Below, one piece after another: positions 55,585 through 64,000 of a DNA stretch of 64,000 bases. The notes beneath the pieces were generated by a model that was given only the letters and a program-made list of their open reading frames with translations, was not told the origin of the DNA and ran no database searches. The stretch is from positions 682,001-746,000 of the forward strand of contig JAGMWG010000015.1 of assembly GCA_020744225.1 (NCBI GenBank). Reading direction: 5' to 3'. A program made the translations under genes and the position numbers. Numbering within the stretch: position 1 is the first letter of the stretch; each line of letters starts with the position of its first letter. Origin of the DNA: Paraphoma chrysanthemicola (taxonomy: Eukaryota > Ascomycota > Dothideomycetes > Pleosporales > Phaeosphaeriaceae).

Positions 55585-58254
55585 TCAAAAGCTCATGACG
55601 GTACGTAGCAAGTCCCCTCGCCCCAACAATTCCTTCGTGACCAAATTGCGGTCAACATACTTCTCAGAGCATCTCGTCATGTTCTTCTTGCGGGCCGGGT
55701 AATTTGGGGTAGCCATCTAATGTGGTGTTGTCAAGTTTTAAGTGGAGAGACGATGAAGTGTTCTTAGCAATTTGCTTCGAAGCGGACCGCGAGTCGTTTT
55801 CAATTCGCTGTTCTTCATAAGCTTGTGACTTTCACCGATCTTGCATGACCGACTTACGCGTTTGAACTCCTCGTCCGCGTCCGTCGGGTCACCACCTTGC
55901 TCGATGATCCACTCCAAAGCGCCTTCCATGTCTTTCCTTGGCAGCCGATTCGCTCGTCTAAGAATATAATCCAGCTCCTTTTCACGTTTGCGCATGCTGA
56001 AACCGCTGTAGCTGGCATTGACTTGGTCATCGTGGATGGCGCGGTTGCGAAGGTTCGTGTAGGCGGTACTTATGTTCTTATAATTACCATTGTTGATGCT
56101 CTGGATATGCCAAGTGAAAGGATTCTCAGTGAAACGCTCATTCGTTCTCTGAGTATTAGGCGTGTCAGGCCCAGATGGCTGACGAGTCACGCTCTCGGCA
56201 TTTGGCGTAACGTGACTGTTTCTGCAGCCGTCGTCAAATCTGCAACCGCCTGCAAGGAAGTACTTGCAGATGCTTGCAGCATTGCGAACAGATGGTGCAG
56301 CATTACTTGCTCGTGAGCCAGTATGCTGTGCGGCATTGTTTGACTGGGCGAATACAAGGGGCTGACCGGGTCGATAGGTGTTGTTCGTGGGTGGGGTACT
56401 GAAAGTTGTACTGTAATGCCTTTAGCCAGTATTCAATCATCACACAGATGTTAGCTTTATACCTTTGTGTTCCCATCGACTGCAGATCTTCCATTTTCCA
56501 GGAAGGCTCAAGCTCGCCAACCTTAATAGTGACAATGTCAAGCTGTTGCTGAGCTCCAGCGTCAAGAACAGTCGGCGTCAATGGCAGAGTTTGCTGTTGG
56601 ATCAATTGCTCTTCTTGCTTCTCTGCCAGGGCATCTCGTAGCGGGTATTGCGATTTTTGGATATGCCGGAGGAGCACCCCATCCGGTAGGGCCACCTGGA
56701 ATGGCGAGGTCTGAAAGTCTCGAATATACTGCGCTTCATCTTCCTTGAGGTAACAAAACATCTGTTCCATCGACATGGATCCAGCGGTGGTCCGTTGAGG
56801 GGTATCTACCATGACGGCATTCGTTGAGCAGAAAAGATTTGAGCGGCCCTGGTGAGCCAAGTATGGGTTCTCTAGCTGTATGTTGACGTTCGGCAACGGC
56901 GTGGGCTTTTCAGCAACTAAGTGGTTCTCACTTTGAAAGGCTCTTTTGAGAATCTGATGGGCGGCGTTAGAGTCTGATGCGCCGAGAACACGCGCGATAT
57001 CGAGTATAGCTTGTGTCTCTTTGCATGGTTCAGGCAGAGGTGCGCTTGACGCTAACAGAGGTTGTGTTGTGATCAAAGTATCAAGCCGCTGACATTCGAT
57101 TTGGTTGGCAACTAGAAGCTTTTCGATTGCTTCCCTCGTTGCTGCCTGATCTCGAGCCATCCCCTTTATCATGTCTATTAGAGCTGCTACAGTCTCCGAC
57201 TCTGCACGTTCCGGATTAGCCACCTTGTGAGGCTTCGAATCGGACGAGTCTTCTGCATCGCCGGTCCCCTCGTGTTGAGGCGTTCCGCAGGATTTGCTGG
57301 CAAGCGCATGAACAGCACTTGTTAAACGCCGATTGAATTCAATCAGAGATGTATCAGCGTCGCAAGCATCGTCAATAATCTGGCTAGGCGCTGATGCCTC
57401 CACCGAGGAGTACTTTGAAGAAGGGCTCAAAGCGGATTCCTCCATAGCCAGCGGTCCCAATTCTCCATTGTTGTCACAGGCATCTTGGCTCGCCTCGGGG
57501 CTCGCATCGGAGCTCGTTACTGTCCTCTTGACTTCCTGAAATACAGACGCGTCTGCGACATCTACGCACGTTGATGGCTTTTCCACGGAGGTCGGCTCGA
57601 GGGATGGCGTTTCGCTTGACGTCGACGTCGAGAGTGAAGCATGCGATAGTGTTCGTGCGAACACATTGTGCTTCCTGCACGGGAGGGACGCATTTTGACT
57701 GATCGGTTTCTCATTGATCGCATCGTGCGCCGCCTGATACTCCTTCACTGCCTGCGCCACACTGGGTGTTTCCCATATCGCCTGCATAGTAGTATTGGGA
57801 AGGTCGGTCGAAGGAACTACATCCTCGTCTTCTGATGACAGCGAAGGTGTGAGAAGCTGGTGGTTGGACTTCATCACCTGATGAAATTGGGGCGTACCAG
57901 TGTGAGTCGAATGTTTGTTGCTCTTAGCGGTCTTCTGGGGTCGTGTGGCGCGAGTGTTTGGCGAAAAGGTGGACTGGAGATGGATCAGTAGGGATTCCTT
58001 TGTTGGACTTTGTTTGGGAGACTTACTTCCAGCGAAGCCCGTCGCTCGGCGCGCTTTGCACGGTCTGAAATAGCTGCACAGTGGTCGCTTGCATTGTTCG
58101 GTGACTTGAGAACATTTGTGGCTCTTATTACTTTCCTTCGGCGCTTCGTTACCGGTTCGACATCGTGATCTCCTCTTATTAGTGGGGTGTCTGCGAGATG
58201 AATGCTGCGTCGCCGCTTCCCCATGACGCTGCAAAATGCTCGTCCTTCGGACAT
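55585..58254 (-). CDS. CCCH zinc-finger protein, otherwise disordered
   Basis: Exons complement(55858..56419, 56463..57973, 58027..58254), plus a tentative last exon 55585..55716; 810 residues if all are used. The N-terminus has basic clusters (GKRRRS, TKRRRKVIRA) fitting a nuclear signal. Residues 80-560 are Ser/Thr-rich with a helical segment (VAALIDMIKGMARDQAATREAIEKLL). A single CCCH finger (CKYFLAGGCRFDDGCRNSH, spacing C-x7-C-x5-C-x3-H) lies near residue 625, visible only after splicing the 43-base intron. The C-terminal part (REKELDYILRRANRLPRKDMEGALEWI) looks helical and conserved. CCCH fingers usually bind RNA. If the last intron is not used the protein ends at 55738. Confidence 0.75.
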
Positions 58255-59108
58255 GATGTGTACAAAGACGTGGTGCGAAAGAGTCTGAGCTAGAAGCGAA
58301 AAGTATAAACTGGTTGAGGAATGATCACGATTGAGAACTTGTTGGTCGCACGATGGTGAAGGGTCGGTGATGAGAGGCACGTCGTGGAGCTGACCAAATC
58401 GAGAGCTGCCCTCGAGGACCCTAAAGGCAACAATAGCTCGACTTCACAAGTGAATGGAGCTTTGAGCCAATGAGGTCGAATGTCGCCCATGCCGATGTCC
58501 CTAAGATGAACGGCAGCGAGAATGGAGTTCTGAAGCGGAATGCAATGGTCGAGACTAAAGCTCAATAACTACCTTCTGTTAGCTGTATGTATCTTCCGTC
58601 ACAAATGGAGCATCCCATGCCGTGGCTGGCCGTTGGCTTTGTTCGATTGAAACAATCGGCCCTTGTTTGCGATTGCCCACACTCTTTGCCGGGTTTTTCA
58701 ATTTAACAATAACATTGTGGCCTCTGTCCACCACCTAGCTAGAGTTTTGAAATTGCGTACGATGCAGACAAATACTTACTATCGTGGTGTAGTAAGGAGA
58801 CATGTGATCAATAGCTTGGCATGGAATAGACTTGAGAAATTAGAGCTAATCATCAACACCACTAGTTGTTACTCACAAGTTAGTGTCTGAAGTATTCCTA
58901 CTCCTCAGCCAAAAATTGCTAGCCGAAGCCCAATCTCCCAACATGAACTCATATCTACGCGTCACTATCCCATCCATGTTATGTCGCGTCCACAACTTTA
59001 ATGCGCTTCAAAAGGGTCTCGTGTGCTGATTGTTTGCTTGGATGCAGTGTAACTTTTGGTATTACGCTCGTCAATTGTGTTTATAGTACATTATCATTAC
59101 GCATATCT
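58255..59108. other. intergenic region
   Basis: About 850 bases holding the zinc-finger gene promoter and the 3' flank of the nucleotidase gene. No gene, RNA or repeat recognised. Confidence 0.55.
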
Positions 59109-60944
59109 TCACATTAAGAGGAGGCCAGCGATACCGCCGAAGATACTGGCTCCCACAGCACTTGCCCCATAGCGCATCGCCGCACCGGTCGAGACTGGTT
59201 GCGACGGCCGGGCGGAGGATGGTACGGTGCCGTTGATAGTGCTGTTGCCGCCTGGTGTAGTGGGTTTCTGGCGATCCACAGCCTCGATACGCTTGTCCAG
59301 CTTAATGTTGACCGGGCTTTGAGCTTGGATATATTGTGTGAGAACCTCATCTTGAGTATCAAGCGTGATGAAATCGGTGGTCTTGTTGAAGAAGTTGTCG
59401 CCACCTCCTGCAAGGAAGTCGAGCGTCACGATTTGGTAAGTGGTACTGTTCTGAAGCGGCTCACCACCAATCTTAACTTCCACGAGCCTTGACCCGTTTG
59501 CTGCCTTGGGGTTGTAGTCGACCTTGATACCCTGGCTGACTTGGAAGAACGAAGTGACAGGCTTGTTGTTGGCCACGTTAACGCCACTGACGATACCCTC
59601 AAGGACTTCCCAAATCTGCTTGCCCGTCAGGCCAATCTGAACGATAGCATTGCCGAAGGGAAACGAAGTAAGGACTTCACCACGGGTGATATCGCCCTCG
59701 TCAATGGTGGCGCGGACACCACCAGCATTGATGAGAGCAAAGTCGACGTCTGCGGAGTTATTTTTGCGATAGGCAAGCATAGCATCAGACATGAAGTCGC
59801 CCAGCAAGCACTCTCCCTTCTGGCAGCCGCTCTGGTCAAGCACAACCTGACTGGTACCAAGAACTTCAGCAGCAAACGCCTCGAACGGGCCACGCCATTT
59901 TTGGATCTGAGCTTGGAGTTCAGGATCTTGCTCGGTTGTGTTGGTGATGTGAATTGGCGCTCCGTGATATGCCAAAATCTTTCCTTGGGGATCGTATGTC
60001 ACATCGATGTAACCAACGTATTCGCCCCAGCGGTAGGCAGTAACGATGAAGACCTCATCACCGTCCTTGTTGTCGACGATAGTGGGGTATTTACCCAGAG
60101 CATTTGGCATATCGCCAAGGAGCGTATGACTGTGCCCACCCATGATCAACTGAAGTCCAGATGTTGCTTCGGCAAGCTTCTGGTCCTCTTCGTAGCCGAT
60201 ATGAGTGATGGCAGCGATCCTGGTGATGTTGGTGGTCGACTTAATCTCGTCAATTGCATTTTGCACGGCCTTCAAACCATGTTAGTACCGCTTAAAGCCC
60301 ATATCTTACGCTTGACATACCTCGACAACGTCTGAGAAGATGGTCCCGTCATCTGGGTTCGCGATACTCGGGGTTTCCTCGGTTGTAACACCGATCAAGG
60401 CCAGTCCGTATTTCTCGAAAATGTGATATGGCTTGACTTTGCTTGCGACCTTCTGATTCGCCGATTTGAGGTTGGCACAAACGATTGGGAAGGTGAGATT
60501 CTGGAGGAAGTCGCCCAGCTTGTCTTCGCCGCCATCAAACTCGTGGTTGCCAAGAGTCATGGCGTCAAAATCCATTTGGTTCAGAGTCTCCGCGATCTTT
60601 TCTCCGCCATAGAAGGAATAGAAAAGGGTGCCTTGGAACTCATCGCCAACGTTCAGCCAGAGACTGTCGTTATAATTTGGCCGCTGATCTTCGATGACAG
60701 TCTTGATTCGTGAGTAGCCGCCGTAGCAGCCCCTCTCGGGTCGTGTGCAGTCCGTTCCTGATGAGCTGAATTGGTCCAGATGAGCGTGGACATCATTAAC
60801 GTGGAAGAAGGAGATGTTGTAATTTCCCTGCGCATCAATGCCACGCTTCGTCATGCGTTTGCTGTAGAGCGACTCTTCTGCTGGCGATGCTGCTGCCAAC
60901 GCCGAGAGCGCTAGTGGCAAGGTCGTCCTTGTCGAGAACTTCAT
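59109..60944 (-). CDS. secreted 5'-nucleotidase, probably GPI-anchored
   Basis: Two exons, complement(59109..60269, 60321..60944), give 594 residues; the 51-base intron is GTATGTCA..GTTTGAAG. The signal peptide is MKFSTRTTLPLALSALAAAS. The metallophosphatase half has the dinuclear metal ligands: FFHVNDVHAHLDQF, NVGDEFQGTLFY, TLGNHEFDGG and MGGHSHTLLG. The C-terminal substrate-specificity half carries NAGGVRATIDEGDITRGEVLTSFPFGN and the FLAGGGDNF adenine-stacking region. The extreme C-terminus is hydrophobic after a Ser/Pro-rich stretch (ASIFGGIAGLLLM), as expected for GPI attachment. It would hydrolyse extracellular nucleoside monophosphates for phosphate and nucleoside salvage. The upstream ATG at 61004 was rejected in favour of the signal-peptide start. 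Confidence 0.95.
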
Positions 60945-62264
60945 TGTGATATTCCCCGGTGCGGTAGTCTTGATGAACAATGGAAGATTGCCTGTAGTGC
61001 ACAAGGACGAAATGCTTCATGTTGGCGGCAGCTACATTATATGGGGTAGTGGTAGAACGGTGGTCTCCGCCCCACCCTTGTCGGTGTCTTGGCAGTGGCT
61101 GTCGGGCGACTTGGCAGCGCAAAACACATGCCTTTTCGAGCCTGGCATGTCGTCGTTCCTGATAACACCCATCCAATCACGGCCTCACGTGCGACATTCA
61201 CATACATTACGCCGCGCAGCTGCAGGGTGTCCGAAGCGAACCTGGATAACGGCTCTGGGACTGTCTTTGGCGATGTCCATCGTTCTTCGATACACGTGGG
61301 CTTGGGCAGCAAGGGATCCAATCACAGCTCCACGCCTCAGGCTTTATCAAGATAGCCCAATGGTGTTGGAGCCGTTCTCGGCGAAACATGCTGGCGGAGC
61401 GCGGAGAAGATCTACATCAGTACTCAAGCCCCGCAATCCGGGAAATTGGGAATCTGTTACTGGGCTGGATACAAGACTCTCGGAGTTCCCCGCAGAAGCA
61501 CCAGCAACGTCGTACCGAACTCAAAAGCCAAGGTTAATGGCTACTGGTGGGTAGTAGCAAGTCGGACTGTGATCAACGAGAATGAAGAATGGCAAATCCG
61601 GGTAGGTTACTCTGGACAGAGGAAAGTCAAAGTTACTTCAATTCGAGGATCCTTACGACACACATAAAACACTCGCATTGCAGCTTCTCTCGATTCGTCG
61701 CAGCCGTAAGTTGTGGAGCTCGATGGAGAGCTTCCAAAATGACAAACCTAAAGACTAAAACAGTTCGCTCGCTAACACGCACTTCTTGCGCAACGCAACA
61801 CCACTTTGACTGCCATCTCGATTAGACTCGCTGGCCCAGGTCGCAAAGATTCGTCGTGGATAGCGAAACCCCACTACACGCCCCGCTCTTCGAGAAGGAC
61901 GCCTCGCTTTGTTCGAACGGGGTTAATCTAAATGATGGCCAGCGACTCGTCAGGAACAGTTGAGAAGTTGACTTGCCAGAATCAAGCTTGAAGCTTGGAT
62001 ATCAGTCCTCAACTGCCAGCCTCCCCGTAACTCTACTCATTTACCACTCCATTGCCTACAATTCACTCTGCTCATCGTTAATCTCCCACTCGTATCAGTA
62101 TTGATAGCGGAAGGTGGAATTAAAGGCCTTACTTCGTCGTCCATGTCATCATAGTCCTTCGATCTCGCCATGCTTCGCCACCAGGGCATGCTCTCTCAGC
62201 CTCTCCACCCTCTTTCCAACTTTGCCAGACTTCATCGATGTCTTCAAGATATAGTCCTGCCACT
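60945..62264. other. intergenic region
   Basis: About 1.3 kb. Holds the nucleotidase promoter and several short plus-strand ORFs without domains. Immediately next to the following gene, 62140-62262 on the minus strand, there is an open frame rich in Lys/Arg helices that may be a displaced C-terminus of that gene (see findings). Confidence 0.45.
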
Positions 62265-63948
62265 TCAAGTCTCGATATCAGCGCGCTGCATGGCGCTGAA
62301 GTTGAGCTTCATCCAGTGCTCAAGCTGCTCCGGTGCCCGAGCCCTCAGCCAGCGAATCGGCTCTTTGTACGCCACAGTAGTCTTGGCAGGAACATGCACA
62401 TCCTCGAATGGCAGCTTGTACGCGTCCTCAAAGCCACCGAAGTGCAACAGCGGTCCGTTGAAAGGGTTGTACACGCTAAAGGGAATGCCACGACCGATCT
62501 GCTTCGCGTCTTTGAACATGCCGATGTCATGGGCAGTAATGACCTTCTTGACTTGAAGCGAGATCTTGAAGTCTGCGTTGCCGTACTCAAGCTGGCCAAG
62601 AGGAGCATGCTCCCCGTCCGCCAATGGAGCCATTGCTTCGAGCTTGCGTCGCTTCTCATACTCCTGCACAGCTTTGAAACGATGCAGCACTCGACGCTTC
62701 AGGTGGATGTTCTTCTCCACGGTGGTCTCAAACAGGCTCTCGAAGCCAACGAACTGAGAACTACTAGCGTAATTAGTTGTCATCTTGAGCGGCATCCATC
62801 CGTCCTCCGCACTGAGTGGGGTGTTGAGATCTGCTGCTGGCGCATCGCGATCGAAGAGCACGGGTCCAACATCATTTTCAGCGAAGCGCAAAGCTTTCTT
62901 GATAGGTCGCACCACAGCAACCAGCGCTGCAAGCTCCTCAACCTTCGAATCGGTCTTCACATCCACGGCGCTATCAGGCCGCGAATGGCTAACGTCAACT
63001 TGTAATGCTTCAAGAGCAGCCTTCTCATCAGCAATGCTATCTTGGGACGCCATTTGGAGAAGTGCAGCAACCTGGGCGTCAATCTTTGCTTGAACAATCT
63101 GGCTCAGCTCAGGCTTGAACGTCATACTGTAGATGCGACGTTCAGGCTGATGCTGGCGCTTGCTCGGAGCTGAATAGACCTTCAATGCCTGACCAGCCTC
63201 TATCATATAGTTAGTAAGCTGTATCGTGGTACTGAGAGGAATGCAAAGGGAGCTTACTCTTGGCATTAGTCTTCATCTTCGTGACTTGTGGGCGAGGGAT
63301 CCAAGAGGGCGCTCGAACTTTCGCCATCTCGAGCTTGACAGGGCGGCGAAGTGTCCGGGGACACTTAGCAATCCTACCGCCGTGCAAGAAAGTAGCCATC
63401 TTGGTTCCCATCCGTTGCATCAGCTCTGCAGGAGAAGACTGGTGGTATGCGTCCACCGTATCATCGAAGCTTTCATTGTGGAAGAGATCGGGATTGTCAT
63501 CGACATCGAACACGCTATCGTCATCTCCTATGATGTTCCCCATATTGCCAGGGTCGGCAGTGTTTGCGATGAGTGGTGCCTCCTGTTGGGTACCAATCTC
63601 AGACTTGTGGTCACGCTTGGCGACCATTTCTTTGACGACCGAGACAGCGACATGGCCAGCACCCTGAGTGATGATGACGGTATCGCCCTCGTCAATTTCA
63701 TCGTTTGCAGCGGACTGGTTGCTTTTCACCGGTACCACATGCCACCTCGCATACGTCCACTTCGCGACTTTCTCCGGCAGCGGCAGCGGCCGAGGAATAC
63801 GCGACTTGACCGAACCCTCCTTCTGCTCATCGTAATCATTCTTCTCATCCAAAATCTTGAAACACCGAAGTGCCCAAAAGTAAGCACCCGAGGTCGCCTT
63901 TGAAAATGCAGCGATATTCTTGAGCGTCGTGGGTACGTTGAGTCGAGC
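62265..63948 (-). CDS. unrecognised conserved-looking protein near the right edge
   Basis: Two exons, complement(62265..63199, 63258..63948), give 541 residues from ATG 63948; an in-frame ATG at 63984 would add 12. The 58-base intron (GTAAGC..ATGATAG) joins TNAK-K to AGQALKVYSAP in phase. The first half is basic to mixed, with an acidic stretch (DDDSVFDVDDNPDLFHNESFDD). The second half is helical (FKPELSQIVQAKIDAQVAALLQ, NIHLKRRVLHRFKAVQEYEKRRKLE) and ends with FSVYNPFNGPLLHFGGFEDAYKLPFEDVHVPAKT. The composition looks like a constrained intracellular protein, but I cannot name a family. The gene seems complete, with only about 50 bases of upstream sequence in the window. Confidence 0.6.
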
Positions 63949-64000
63949 CATTGAGAGTAACCTATTGGACAGATTTGGCATCAAAACTAGAATCTGGCAG

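Noticed and set aside
1..64000. tRNA, rRNA, CRISPR array or intact transposon
   Set aside because: None could be supported by eye. tRNA genes and degenerate transposons could be missed without a covariance model or repeat library.

Overview
This window looks like nuclear DNA of a filamentous ascomycete (Pezizomycotina; Dothideomycetes is my best guess). The evidence is short GT-AG introns of about 45-80 bases with CTAAC/CTGAC-like branch points in most genes, separate promoters for each gene, and typical fungal families: two HET-domain genes, a UstYa-type protein, F-box-like proteins opening with an LPKE(L/I)R motif, secreted Cys-rich proteins, a class V chitinase-type Cys-rich protein and GPI-type surface enzymes. 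Many coding sequences run across several exons, so the coordinates given are outer limits and the exon joins are stated in the evidence. All joins were worked out by eye from splice signals and reading phase.

Layout. 0-7 kb: a small secreted Cbp-like protein (minus), an unrecognised multi-exon gene (minus) and a coiled-coil nuclear-type protein (plus). 8-13 kb: a BTB-domain protein (minus) and the mitochondrial haem A synthase COX15 (plus), divergent from one short promoter that carries a CCAAT box. 13-17 kb: a membrane protein, a GNAT-like acetyltransferase and a PEBP protein. 17-21 kb: an apparently intact HET gene converging on a UstYa/DUF3328 gene. 21.9-28.2 kb: a small membrane protein, an 8-exon secreted Cys-rich protein that resembles the accessory part of class V chitinases but has no GH18 catalytic domain, and a carnosine N-methyltransferase-like (N2227) protein with an apparent signal peptide. 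29-39 kb: two related F-box-like genes, with orphan proteins (disordered N-terminus, membrane segments near the C-terminus) between and beyond them. 39.9-41.8 kb: a secreted GH43 glycosidase. 44-47.6 kb: a calpain with a GRGGYN/GRDGYN repeat tail. 48-51.5 kb: a decaying HET gene and a three-exon small secreted protein. 53-64 kb: a SIMPL-domain protein, two regulatory-type proteins (one with a CCCH zinc finger), a GPI-type secreted 5'-nucleotidase and an unrecognised gene near the right edge.

The core housekeeping genes (COX15, PEBP, calpain, 5'-nucleotidase) are interleaved with accessory genes of self/non-self recognition and secretion. No rRNA, CRISPR, intact transposon or complete secondary-metabolite cluster was seen. 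The observations I would check first are the chitinase-accessory protein without a catalytic domain, the signal peptide on the N2227 methyltransferase, the HET gene with a lost Trp and a homopolymer frameshift, and the spliced small secreted proteins that single-ORF searches miss.
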